A stretch of 64,000 nt of DNA, taken from contig JAJEKV010000049.1 in assembly GCA_021234155.1 (NCBI GenBank), positions 1,143,487 through 1,207,486 on the forward strand, read 5' to 3'. The position numbers were made by a program, and so were the translations under genes. The notes beneath the pieces were generated by a model that saw nothing but the letters and a program-made list of their open reading frames with translations, was not told the DNA's origin and made no database searches. The number at the start of each line of letters is the position of its first letter. Position 1 is the stretch's first letter. The DNA is from Isoetes taiwanensis (taxonomy: Eukaryota; Streptophyta; Lycopodiopsida; Isoetales; Isoetaceae). This document shows positions 44,995-56,746 of the stretch, one piece after another.

Positions 44995-46740
44995 CGAAGA
45001 TTATTGAACAAATTTGTGGTAATATGGCATTGTAATAGCAGAGGCACAATTAAATCAGCAAATAAACCTCTTGATTTTGTAATTTCAGTCCCATTTGCTA
45101 TTGGCCATAGCTGCATCCCTGTTGCAGGACCCTAGCTCGATTATTTGAGCCGAAGCACGTGGAGCTCGGCAACTTGCCATAGACAAAGAAAAAGAAAGGC
45201 TATAACTTTTTTGAAAAGAAATGCCATAGCTCACATATCTGAAGCTCCTCCTCAAACAAATTTGAGCTATGTTTTTTTCTTGCTTTTTTGTTTTGCATTC
45301 AAATCTTTGCAGTTTTGAAGTATCTAATGTGGCCAGGATATTTCTTCTACCAAGCTTCTGGTTGAAATACCTGCAAAGAGCTCAGTGAATCGGTGATCAA
45401 GGGAAAAAAAGCTTTTTAGCAGCGTTGAAAGGATCTCCTTCCACTATAGCCGTTAAAAGAGTTTAGCCCTTGAAATGGTTCATAATATGAACTATTTTTT
45501 CATTATCCATGGTATGGTAATCGCCACCTATTAAGGGTTCAAATTACTATAAATTATGGTAAAAATTAGTTGGCATAAAAGTTTATCTACTTACATATGG
45601 CGGCACCACTATTAGTAAGTTTTGCCTAGTTTGATTTGTTTGAGCACCGAGAATAGATTAGCCAGACCTATAAGTATCAACCGCCCCGCCAGCCTCATAT
45701 GTGCACTCGCGTCTCCTGCAGTTGGTGGCACTGCATTGCCACTTTTCTTGTCGCAAAAACCTTTATGCCGATGATTATCTAGTACATAATTCTAAGATCA
45801 GTTTCTAAGAATTTGATCTATAAATGGACGGACAAATTCTGCGGTAAAATGACACTATAATAGCATGGGCATGATGTTAAAATCAGTAGACAAACCATCT
45901 GATTCTGTAATTTCAAAAGCCCCATTTACTTTTGCCCATATCTGCATCTCTGTTGCAGGACCCTAGCTTGATTTATTTGAGCAAGACATGTGGAGTTGGC
46001 CATAGCCAAAGAAAAAGAAAGGCCATAGATTTTTTTGAAAAGAAATCCATAGCCAATGTGACATTCCTAACGGACATGCCCTTAACCAACTGGGCAAAAT
46101 CGTCTAGACGTTTATGAGTAGTCGCTTCTACCCATTTATGCCGATGTCTCGGGAACGCCCCGCAGGCACATTCAAGGATCGAATACTCGAGCGGTCTACC
46201 ATGGGCCTGTTACAGTCTCTTCCACTAGAACTATGCTCGTCCTCGAGCATCCAAGGCTATACCATGTCTATGTCATACCATGTCACAATGATTACCAAGT
46301 CTTTGCAAATTACCCATGCATATAGGCACCCACGGAGACTCGAACTCGAGACCTGCTTTGATACCAACTGTGACGTTCCTAACCGACATGCCCTTAACCA
46401 ACTGGGCAAAACCGTCTAGACGTTTATGAGTAGTCACGAGAACGCCCCGCAGGCACATTCAAGGATCGAATACTCGAGCCGTCTACCATGGGCCCGTTAC
46501 AGCCAACATGTTAGAAACTCTTCTTTAAACAAATTTGAGCTATGATATTTTCTTGCTTTATTGTTTTGTCTTTGCAAATGATCATAGGAAAAAAAAAAAA
46601 CTTTTGACAGCAGAAAAGAAAGGATCTCCTTCCACCATAGCCATGAAAACAGCTTTCTCTATCGATAGTCTTTGAAATGGCTAGTAATCTGAACCATTTT
46701 CTCATTACTCGTGGTAATCCTCATCCATCGATTTTTGCGC
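44995..46740. repeat. local segmental duplication (about 0.55-0.6 kb units)
   Basis: Copy 1 (about 44995-45550) and copy 2 (about 45825-46740, interrupted by the TRIM) share ACAAATTYTG, TTGCAGGACCCTAGCT, GACAAAGAAAAAGAAAGGC/CAAAGAAAAAGAAAGGCC, AAATTTGAGCTATG and AAAGGATCTCCTTCCAC in the same order. Both are non-coding. Confidence 0.8.
46057..46501 (-). mobile_element. TRIM (terminal-repeat retrotransposon in miniature), complete
   Basis: Two direct terminal repeats, 46057-46214 and 46369-46501, both run from TGTGAC to GTTACA (TG...CA ends) and share almost all sequence apart from a roughly 25-bp stretch present only in the first. The flanks are a perfect 5-bp target-site duplication, GCCAA (46052-46056 and 46502-46506). 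On the minus strand, two bases after the repeat, lies TGGTATCAAAGCAGG, the primer-binding site for initiator-Met tRNA. A purine-rich stretch precedes the other repeat. The 154-bp interior has no coding capacity. TRIMs are non-autonomous and need the enzymes of other LTR elements. Confidence 0.93.
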
Positions 46741-46883
46741 CCAAGAAGTGGTTCTCTAAGAACACCACCGACCAAGACTTATGCCTTTTTGCCGTGTGTG
46801 CCTAAATTTAGGTCGAGGTCTTCTTTGCTTTACAAGGCGCAAAAACCTCTGCATGAGGATTACATATATTTGGACCAAAGAAG

Positions 46884-46943
46884 ATAGAATAGAATAGAAT
46901 AGAATAGAATAGAATAGAATAGAATAGAATAGAATAGAATATA
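46884..46943. repeat. (AGAAT)n microsatellite with LINE-B-like flank
   Basis: About 11 units of AGAAT, then ATGATTTTTATTGTGCAGG, which resembles the minus-strand start of LINE-B tails (TTTTTATCGTCCACGG). It is probably the tail of an almost entirely lost minus-strand LINE-B insertion. Confidence 0.55.
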
Positions 46944-47258
46944 ATGATTTTTATTGTGCAGGAATGATTATCAACCAAGGTTTGAAAAAGTTAGGGTTAT
47001 TAGGCCCTTAAAATTCCGGTTGGAATTCAAAATTTCCAGTTTAGATTTTTGGATGCTCGCAAAATTCCAGTACAAAATAACATAGTTTAGTGTAAAATCC
47101 ATATCCGAGTCTTGTTCTACATTAAATCCGGTATGTATTATCTATAGGCAGCTAAATTGTCTAGTAAGGATTAGAACTGGTAAGGATTAGAAAGTTTTCG
47201 GAACCCTGTTACCAACACCACAACCTTCTCACTGAGTGCTCTATAGGTTTTGTTTATT

Positions 47259-48295
47259 AAGATACATAATATCAAGATATTATGTATCTTGATATTATGT
47301 TTTTTACAGGGTTTATGGGATTTGTTTTAAGATTGAATATGAACCATTGAACTCCAACATATCCAGAGCATCATGCTAAATCAATGGCTGACATCTTTTT
47401 GGCAGGAAAATCGTCTGCCACTTCCTAAGGTCCTTCGAAACCCATCACCCCTGCCACAATATGGACCGAAGGTATGGGCTTCAACCATGGAACAAGAGCC
47501 CCGCCGGGCATCCCCCGCTCTACTGCTCCACCCAGGAAGCAATCCCCCGCTCCGGTGCATGCAAACCCGAAATGTAGGTCCCGAACCCCCGCCCACCGCA
47601 CGTAACACGAAAGCAGCTCCAAACTTATTACGGTACACGGCGGCTCCAAACTTCCACTTCCTAAATCTCGAAGTTTAACTCTCTACCGAAGTTTAACTTC
47701 CACTTATTCGAAGTTTATTCGAGATTGGTCTTATTCGAAGTTTAACTCTCGACCTTGAACCACGAGAGGAAAGCACTCGGTTTTGTGGTTGATGCCACAA
47801 TCTACAAAGCCTCCCTGTCGGCACAATCTAACCCTTGCCATAACTTTGCGGGAAATATAGCTCTATTGGATCTCACGAACACGCCCAAACTCTCCAACAA
47901 TAGGATCGCCAGATCAATCCTTTCATGATCGTTTGCCAACAACAAAAGCGACCACTGTGAATATGAAGAGCCCTCGCTTGCCACCGCTTGGCAACAACCG
48001 GGAATATGAAGAGCCCTTCTTGGCTTCAACGATGCCTGCGCCTCCCCTCTCGCCCGGCCAAGACCGCAAAAAGCCTCGAAGAAGCAAGTTGCGTGAAACC
48101 CTATCCACGCCCCACATTTTAGCACGAAAAATAGCCGACAATGAACTTGCAAACACATTAAAATTAGAAACTAGACCACTAAATGGAAACAAGCTGCTCA
48201 AACATGCCAAAATATACCATTTTTTATACAATACGGCGTCAAAATCATAGTCCTAACCACTGATTCCCAAATACCAAACAAAAATCGCAGAAGTT
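47259..48295 (-). mobile_element. unidentified 1.04-kb element, left copy, with 17-bp direct repeats
   Basis: The insert is flanked by perfect 17-bp repeats TATAGGTTTTGTTTATT at 47242-47258 and 48296-48312. Its downstream end (minus strand) is a 15-bp palindrome, AAGATACATAATATC and its inverse. Inside are GGTATTTGGGAATCAGTGG near the start, a reading frame beginning with YKKWYILA, a GC-rich middle and a string of AACTTCGA/TTCGAGTTTAA-type short repeats near 47680-47750. A near-identical copy lies inverted at 56747-57691. The long direct repeats would suit target-primed retroposition, but there is no poly(A), RT or transposase. Confidence 0.7.
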
Positions 48296-48400
48296 TATAG
48301 GTTTTGTTTATTTTTTGCTGGGTAGAGGAACATCCCGCCACATGTACCTCCGAGTTGGAGCTTGTATGGTGACAGGAGAAGGGGGTATTGTGCCTTAGCT

Positions 48401-51400
48401 ATGGAAGCACAGAGCACTCGTCGTCGTCAGCAGGATTATGCAGACATTGCTCCTGATCGTCCACTTGTGATTGACAACGGTTCTTACTGCTGCCGAGTGG
48501 GGTAATTACGCTTTCTGTTGGATTTCTATGAACATGGTTTTTTTTTTGAAGCACTCAACACGTACTTGCATTTATAACTGCTCAGATGGGCTGGCGAACA
48601 AGACCCACGGATAATCTTTAGAAGTATAGTCAATAGGCCTCGGCATAAAGCTACAGGTGCTCCAATCTATCATCTTTTTGTAAGCATTAGAATTTGTGCC
48701 CACATTGTTTGCTCATTTCTGCAGGTGACGTTGTTAATCTGGTGGGAGATTGCGAGCCTGAAATCATAAAGTTCTTTGATTTTACTAGATCGTCTCTGCG
48801 CTCAGCCTTTGATGGAAACGTTGTTTATCAATTTGAGACAATGGAATGTGTAAGATGCTAACTACCACCTATGACTTGGCATCATTCTCATGTTGTGCTC
48901 GCTGTATGCCAGATTTTAGACTATGCACTTGACAAGATGGGGGTAGAAGGACCAGAGGTAAACTGAGGTCATGTTGATCGTCAATACAGTCTTGTATTTT
49001 TTTTTATATATTTCTGCAACTTCAACCAGCCTGTAACACTCTTATTGGTAAGACAGGTGAGCCATCCTATACTCATGACGGAATGCCCGTGCAATCCTAT
49101 ATATTCACGCGGCAAAATGGCAGAGCTACTATTTGAGACGTATGGCATCCCTTCATTGGGTAACCTATTGTTACTAACCTTACTCGATCTGTTGCACATG
49201 ATAGACTATTTAACTTCTTACCATTATTACAGCCTAACGTACTGCTGCCTTTTATAGCATTTGGCATTGACGGCATTTTCAGCTATATTCACAATCAGAG
49301 AAATGGCATATGTAAGGGCGATGGTCTTCTTCTTTCTTCGGGCTTCACAACTACTCATGTGATCCCAGTAAGTCTTGCATTGATTTCAGAAGTATTTGAA
49401 CTTTAATCAAATGAGTCCTAATTTCAATCTAGTTTTATTCAACCTAGTTTTATTTCCTATCTGATCTTTGTTTGTTGCTTTGCTTTTTAATCATTTTCCA
49501 TTATCGTGGTTGGACGTTTCAGATGGCAAAAGGTGAGCCCGTGATGGAAGCTACCTGCAGGACATCTATTGGTGGATTCCATGTGACTGATTATCTTCGG
49601 CGACTGTTATCTCTTCAATATCCACACCATGTGTATGCTATCATTTCCATCATATATTATATACGCAGTCATTGGCCTCCCTTATGTACCTAAAGTATTT
49701 TTTTTGGAGGTGCGCAGAAACAGCATAATCTGGGACAAGGTTGAAGAATTAAAGCAGGAACATTGTTACATTGCAGAGAGTTACAATGATGAGCTTCAAA
49801 TTTTCCAGGTATGTTGCAATTGTTTGCACTATTTCTACAATATACTCTAGCACATTTTTCAAATGCCAGAGTAGAAACACATTGTTCACTTCTGTGAAGC
49901 CCATCTCAAGTTCATTCCGACATCATTAAAAATAGGTTACATTAGTAATTGCGTTTCTCCAAACTTTTCATGCCATATTGTTAAGATCTATTCAACAGCA
50001 GGAGATCCAGAGTAGGAGATTGCAGTTAAAATGAGAGAAGGGTCAGTATAATCGTGTCATATTTGCTTGTACCTTCTCTACGATTTCCATGTGAGATGTT
50101 GTGCCCTAACTGTGTGTAGAGCCACATGAGTGCTTGCTTAATGTATGAGAACTTGAGATTGAAGTGTCAGTCTTAGAATGATTGTTTAAGTTACGAACAT
50201 GTTATATATTGGTTAAAGCATGTAGAAGTTCAATTACGAAAGAAAAAAAAAGAGACATAGAAACATTATAAAATGTGAAAAAGGTGGGTATTATATTGTG
50301 TCAATTAGAAAGATAGTTAAAAGGTTAAGATCAGACTTGCTGATTTTGTGGAGCTTCTCCTTTTCTTTTTCTTTTGAGGAAGAAGCAGATTATTATATAT
50401 AATCAGATTGTGTAGTATTATAATAAGGTGACAAGTGGATCATTGGCATTTCAAATTGCTATGAATTGGTAATCACAATTGTTGTTCCAACGAATTTGTT
50501 TAGCCTTACAATATTTTGTATTATTATGGTTGCTTCAATAGAAGTTTTTTGTCCTCCAAAAGTTGGGAGCTGTCTAGATGTCTTTTGGGAAACTTTGTCC
50601 TTTTTACTTCATCATGTACCATATTGCATTGTAGTTCTTGTGCATTTTACAGCAATATAATTCTTCTTCTGCAATAGGAGGGCAGGCAGAATGCCATTGA
50701 AAAGACCAGGTGGTGGCAGTTGCCATGGGTCCCTCCGCCTGAGAAAGATCCGATAAGTGAAGAACAGTTAGCCCGAAAAGCAGCTGTAAAGGAAAAGCAA
50801 ACCCAACGGCTACGGGAAATGGCTGCAGCCAAGAGATCATCTAGGATTGCTGATCTAGAGGTTGAAGTGCAGACATTACAGCAAATACTTGAAGATGTGG
50901 AAGGTATAGATGATGAACAGGCTGAGATCAGTCTCTCAGAAACAGGATACAGTTCCCGCCAAGATATCCAAGGAGCTCTTTTCAAGGCAACTGCAGCATT
51001 GAGGAAAGCAAAAGGAGAGTCAATAGAACCAGAGAAGGAGAATGTAGATATTCCATCTGAAAAGTTTCCACTTGTTGATATCCCAGACCATCTATTGACG
51101 GAAGACCAGGTAGGCACTGAGCCTTAGGCCTTAAAATTTCAGATTGTTGAATCAGCTACCAATGGTTCATGCTCTTCTCTGGAGGCTAACTTTCCAACTT
51201 TTTCAGTTAAAAGAGAAACGCAAGCAGCGTTTTCTTAAGTTTACATCAGAGGGGCGTGCAAGAGCTAAGCAAAAACGTCAAGAACAGAATTTGCAGCGAG
51301 AGCGTGAGCAGAAAGTAGAAGAAGAAAAGCGCATGTATGCAAATATTTACATTGTTGATCTTATATATTGAATTTACATTTAAAAACCTGTGGCATTTTT

Positions 51401-52327
51401 AGGGCAAATCCAGAACAATACTTGGAAGAGCTTAGATTAAGACATGCAGATTTAGCTGCTAAAGTGGAGCAACGAAAGCGGCAAAAGTTAGCATTGACAA
51501 ATGGCACTGGCACTTCCTTAACAACATCATCGGTAACTGCTGGAGGGCGCAGTGAGAGGTTGAGTGCATCACAGAAAGAACGTATGAAGCTTTTGACGAA
51601 AGTTGCCTTTGACAGAGGGAAAGAGGAAGATACATTTGGAATGAGGGACGAAGATTGGCAGTTGTATAAGCAGATGGATAAGGACAATGATGATGAGGAT
51701 GATGCGGATGATGATGAGGCAGAGCTCGGCCGCCTGAGCTCTAGGCTTAAGGTTTGTAACTGTTCGTTAGAATATTGGCAGATAATGTTCAGATAAGTGG
51801 ATTGTATGTTTTATTTTCAGGAAATTGATCCTTCATTTATAACGACAACTTCTACAAGTATTAGTCAAGAAGCTGTTCTTGATGTGCATGTCCAGCGCCC
51901 CTTGACTGAAGAGGATTTTCGCATAGTAATTGGCACTGAAAGGTTTCGCTGTCCTGAAGTTCTTTTCCAACCTTCTATGGTAGGGGTGGATCAAGCTGGA
52001 ATAGGAGAGCTGGTTTCCATTTCCCTGCGGAGATTACCGGAAACCCTTTATGAACAAGTTAGCAATGGTCCCATATTTTTAACAGGAGGCAATTGTTACT
52101 TGAATGGCCTAGAAGCACGTTTGCATGCTGAAATTAAGCAATGCAGGCCTTTAGGTTCAGTTATAAAAATAGCAAGGGCTATAGATCCATCATTGGATGC
52201 CTGGCATGGGGCATCTACATATGCAGCTTCAGATTTGTTCAAAATTTGTGCATTCACTAAGGGTGACTATGAGGAGAAGGGACAGGATTGGCTTAGACAA
52301 TACAAACTAACATATTCTTTGAGGTGA
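48401..52327 (+). CDS. ARP5: Actin-related protein 5 (INO80 complex subunit)
   Basis: Twelve exons, all with GT/AG introns and consistent phase: 48401-48501, 48586-48656, 48725-48849, 48913-48957, 49057-49159, 49258-49367, 49523-49630, 49710-49808, 50678-51109, 51207-51334, 51403-51751, 51821-52327. The CDS is 2,178 nt, 725 residues. The actin fold opens with [19 protein letters not shown] and NRPRHKATG, continues with [25 protein letters not shown] and [13 protein letters not shown], and resumes after a long insertion (residues about 255-560: [11 protein letters not shown], a charged coiled-coil, [18 protein letters not shown], an acidic run) with [12 protein letters not shown] and [12 protein letters not shown]. 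The insertion is the hallmark of ARP5, which anchors INO80 to the nucleosome for chromatin remodelling and DNA repair. No defect was seen. The ATG at 48401 is the only in-frame start before the actin fold. Confidence 0.95.
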
Positions 52328-52422
52328 TTTTGCAAAATCTTTTATTTAATGCATCAAGCAGAGAGTTCCTTGATCACTTATAGATTATGATACTATGTAC
52401 CTACACTGATTTGTACCTTCAG

Positions 52423-52718
52423 GAACTGAAGGTTGTCCATATCACAAGCTTGGCATCTGGTTTATCAAAATTTGAGCATCTTCGAAGAAAGAAAGTCCTT
52501 ATGGATATGCTATCCAAGCCCTTATTATCCAGAGGTGTTTTTAATGGCACTTGAAAACTTTTGCAGCATGCATGTGAAGCTTCTGAGAGTTTGCTGGATA
52601 GTCCAATGTTTATTCCACCTGCAGACCAAAAGTTTGCGTCTTCAAATCTGGATTCAGAGCATGGACTGTTAGGAAGTCACAACGATTATATCAAAACAGA
52701 AAAAGAGGTCATTTTTTA
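52423..52718 (+). pseudogene. exon-like remnant downstream of ARP5
   Basis: After an acceptor TACCTTCAG, a frame reads ELKVVHITSLASGLSKFEHL and on to a stop in 52540-52550. A second acceptor-like TTTTGCAG at about 52559-52566 opens a frame reading SPMFIPPADQKFASSNLDSE to a TAA near 52718. Codon use looks coding-like. No family was recognised. It may be the decayed part of another gene, or an alternative 3' exon set of ARP5. Confidence 0.3.
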
Positions 52719-52904
52719 AGAAAAAGCAAAAATAGGAACTATGTTTCAAAAAATGGTTCTCTGAATACAACACGTAGAAGAATACTTATCTATATAAGAT
52801 TCCTTTGCTCTTCTCTTTGAACTTATGATGATTTGCTTGCTTATGCTGTTCTTGAATGAGGAAGATGATTGCATGAATGTGTGCTTATAGATTGCTTATT
52901 TCCA

Positions 52905-53320
52905 AGAGAATCTTTGGAAAATTTAGGAGAATTGTAGGAGAACTTAGGAGAATCATTATATAAACTTAGAAAATCTTAGGTAAAATCTTGGGGGGATTTT
53001 TTAATAATATAGGAGAATCTTTAGAGAATCTCGAGAAATCTTAAGAATTTTAAGAATCTAAAAGAATCGTAGGTCGTCTAAGGGAAAGCTTTATAGGTCT
53101 TAAGGAATCTAGGGAAATCATAAAAGAACTTTATAGGTCTTAAGGAATCTAGGGGAATCATAAAAGAATCTTTGGGAATGTAAAAGAATCTAGAGAAATC
53201 TTTATAGAATTTTTAAGAATATATAGAGGAACCTTTAGAGAATCTAGGAGGAGCTTTATAGAACCTTAAGGATCTAGAAGAATCTTAATAGAATATTAAG
53301 AATCTTTATTGAATGACTTT
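52905..53320. repeat. degenerate minisatellite, GAATCT-type units
   Basis: Irregular repeats of AGAATCTTTAGG/AAGAATCTAGGAGAA-type units of about 11-24 bp run through 400 bp. One 47-bp stretch with TTTATAGGTCTTAAGGAATCT is duplicated near 53090 and 53130. Confidence 0.7.
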
Positions 53321-56300
53321 GCATTGTCTTTAATGGATGGCTTCAATTTTGGGAATTCAACTTTGACTTAGAATTTGACCTCTTTGGCTTTAGGTTGATT
53401 TTGAGTTTAATTCAAGTTAGCTTGACTTTTTGAGTTGACCTTGTCCACTAGGGTGGGTTTCACCTGCAATGCAACTTTGGCTTTTAGACTTTTGTTTCTT
53501 GAGTTCTATAGCAAGCCATCATTTAGCAACAAAATCACCACTTGTTTTGCTAAAATCTTTATGCAAAAATCTTCATATAAAATTTTAGATTCTATATAAC
53601 TGTCAAAAGATATATGCTTCTAGTCAGATCTGACCATTCATACTAGTGGTGGCTCCACAAATGCCAGATACTACAGAATCGCCATAAGATATATATTCCC
53701 AACCACATGGAATAAAATAATGGCTAAGGTTAGAGAAATGACCATTTTGTAGTATTTGCCAAGAAAAATGGCGCAAGTAAACGAGAAAAAATGCCATAAG
53801 AAAAAGAAAAATTTAGGCCCAATTTTTTTGCCGCCCAACTGAGCTTCTAGGTTGAATAGTTTTATCGCCACCTCCAGGCAGCTCCACCAGAACACCAATC
53901 AGCTAAACATAAGAAAGGATGGACTTGGCAAAATGGACGGATTAGCCTAGAAATCGACACTAAGATTTGTACAAACTTAAAAAATCACCCAAATAGGGTT
54001 CAATCCCCCCTTCCCCCCTTTTTTTTTAGCAGGCTTGCCTAACCCCCCTACTACAATAATTTCTCAAAATCTAGCCTATCCACGTTGCACTTCACCTCAG
54101 CAAGTTCTAATTTAAGCTGTCAGATCTTCAAATTTTTACATCTGACGGCCAATGAAATTACAGAAACTCAAAGAAAATTTGCTTTTGCCTATCCTTACAT
54201 CGGTTCTTTCTCTTTCTCTCACACATCGAGCTCCAGTAGACCAGACTAACGACTATTAGTTTTTTTTTTTCCTTTTTCTTTTTTCTTGTGATAAACCAAA
54301 AAACATAGAGCTGCTGGTGCAGATGCCTTGCGGTGCTGTTGGCAGCTTGAGGGAAGAAGATTGAGGCTATGGATTCTTTCGACTGAAGAAGGTCAGGTTT
54401 TTCGAGCAAAGTTGTACGTTTTTCGCCCTGTTTCACCGAGCTAATAAGGCTGCATTTCACAGGCAGTCGATCCCTTTTCTCCAAAGCTTGGTTGTCTTGG
54501 CAGAACAAGGAAGCTGTAAAATAGGGATTACGGGCCTGCTGCTGAGGTACAAGTCTCACATTCATGCATCATCATGCTTATAGCTAATATGCATCCCTTC
54601 CTACTGGTGTGTCTAATCAATCACAATTCTTAAATTAATTTAAGCTACAATTTGCTTTCCTAGGATCTATTTTAGTTTTTCTCCTTTGGAATGTGTAGTT
54701 TGTCCCACCCATGAATTCAAGCACAATGTTGGAGTCTATGAGGTTGAATATTATCTCCTCTACTCTACTGGTTATCAACTGCATTCTCATGAATTTTCCA
54801 ACCATTACCATGACTTGGTTGAAAGTGTAATGCTTTTATCTGATCAATATCTATTAAGTATCTTATAAGACTGCAAGTGCAAAAAGCAGAACCCTTTCTC
54901 AAAATGCAAAGCTTAGCTTCATAGTGCTTAAAATGATGATCTCGTGACCATTTTCATTCTTACTCTATCGAGGACATAAGTAGAGGACTAGTGTGTAGCC
55001 AAAACATTGGCACAGGAATGGTGCAGGACAAGAAAAATGCAACTGGTAGAAGTTGGAGCTTTTCGCAAAGAGTAATGCATTCATGCCAGAAATGGGACAT
55101 TCAACTTAGCCACAACATCACACATCCAAGCCCATAGCTAATTTACATCTCTATCAGAGCAATCTTACCCTACTCGTAGCTTATGTAGCGCTAGCAAAAA
55201 ATTATTTGAGGCGTCTCGGCATTCTGAATGCATATGACTAAAGCCGCCTTGCAGAGTATCTCTATTTTTCTTGTCTTAGTTGACATGGCATCATCGAATA
55301 GTACTCAATGGCCGCCTAATAAAACTGCAGAAAGGTACTTCTTTTGCCATTAGAAACTTCTGGTGTAATAGTTAGCCCATTGCTGCAAAAAGACATACAA
55401 GCTGCTCTAGGACAAGAAAGAACAATGTTTGCATTACATTTCTGCAAAACATGATCTTTATCAGGTTTTATGGAGATATGGAATATGTCAACCAGTAGTA
55501 ATAGTTGTTATAATGCTACTAGTGGTAATTGGTTCTTATTGTGGTTGCACCATCTGTTTCAAGCTTGTACACGTGCAGAGGGCTTGGATTTGTTGGTTTG
55601 AGTTCCCATTTTGTAACCAATCATTGTATATAAGAATTGTATATAAGGTTGCTAAAGAACTGGCCAAATCAAGGGCTCTTGCATATGGCGTGATCAGCAG
55701 AAAATTGACCACTCTGTTCTTATGCTTATGTAGTCTTTAGGCTTGGTTTAGAAAACTTTTTCTTTCTCAGGAGGAAGATTAACTACGTGTCTTCAGTGAA
55801 AAATGGTTATCCACTTGCTCATCCATATTTGAAGGCTAGACATTTGCTTGACGTAATAGGAATAGAAATCAAGAACTATTTGTTATACTTGATGAGACAA
55901 ATATAGGTTATTTATCAAAATGCCAGCACCAGGGCCATAGTGTAACAGTTAATGAGCTGCTCTCTGGAACATATGTAGTGCAGGTTGCTGCTACGACTAC
56001 AGGCACCTTTTAAACCTGTTTTAATATTTCAGTGTAACTGTGGCACTTACAGATCTGGTCTTATTTCTATTTGTGTCTTGGAGCCCAGCTCCAGGATTGG
56101 CAAGTTGTGCTCTTCTCAATGAGGCGTTCCCATGTGTTCCACTTTCCTGGACTAATGTCACCAAGATTTCTAGAATCGAGCCTATGGAATTCTCAAAAGT
56201 GTGAGTGGCTATATGGTTTCTAGATTGATGCATGGTAATGCGTTTGTTCCAGCTCATATCAGATTTAGAAGTAGTATGTCTGATTGCATTACAATCATTG

Positions 56301-56746
56301 CACATCTACTCCAATCTCCCTGCATCAGATCTACTTACTTGACACCACTGATATGAATTCATGTACCTGTTTTGGAGCGTGAACTGATCGTGAAATTGTT
56401 AGTAGATAGTGACATTGACCCAAAATTTCCAAGGACTAGATGTTTTTTATTTAAATCCGCCATGTTTATTAGATTTTGAACTTATGTCTGACAAAAAGCC
56501 TAGCAACATTAGGCATTTTGCCTAGGGCACTTTATGATGACAGACTAGGGTTGTTGAACTTACATAAGGAGCAAATCCTCTAGCCAGTCTGGCCAACCTC
56601 GGAGGATGTTTGAGTGGGATTATGGTGCAAAGACCTTTTAGGTCACTCATTTACATATTTCCATGTAATTACTTGAAATACTTTTTACAGTCAATGAATT
56701 ATGTGTTTCAATAATTATATGCTTTGTGCTACCATCAACATCTATA
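53321..56746. other. intergenic, nothing firm
   Basis: No supported gene or RNA. CT- and A-rich tracts lie near 54000-54050 and 54255-54300. Open frames at 54158-54565 (minus) and 55429-55740 (plus) have no recognisable similarity. Confidence 0.5.

Noticed and set aside
46330-46400. Possible minus-strand tRNA gene with A and B boxes
   Set aside because: The tRNA-like sequence is the primer-binding site region and terminal repeat of the TRIM, and no cloverleaf forms.
47373-48250. Several overlapping ORFs on both strands
   Set aside because: They lie in the repeated 1-kb element and are frameshifted between its two copies.
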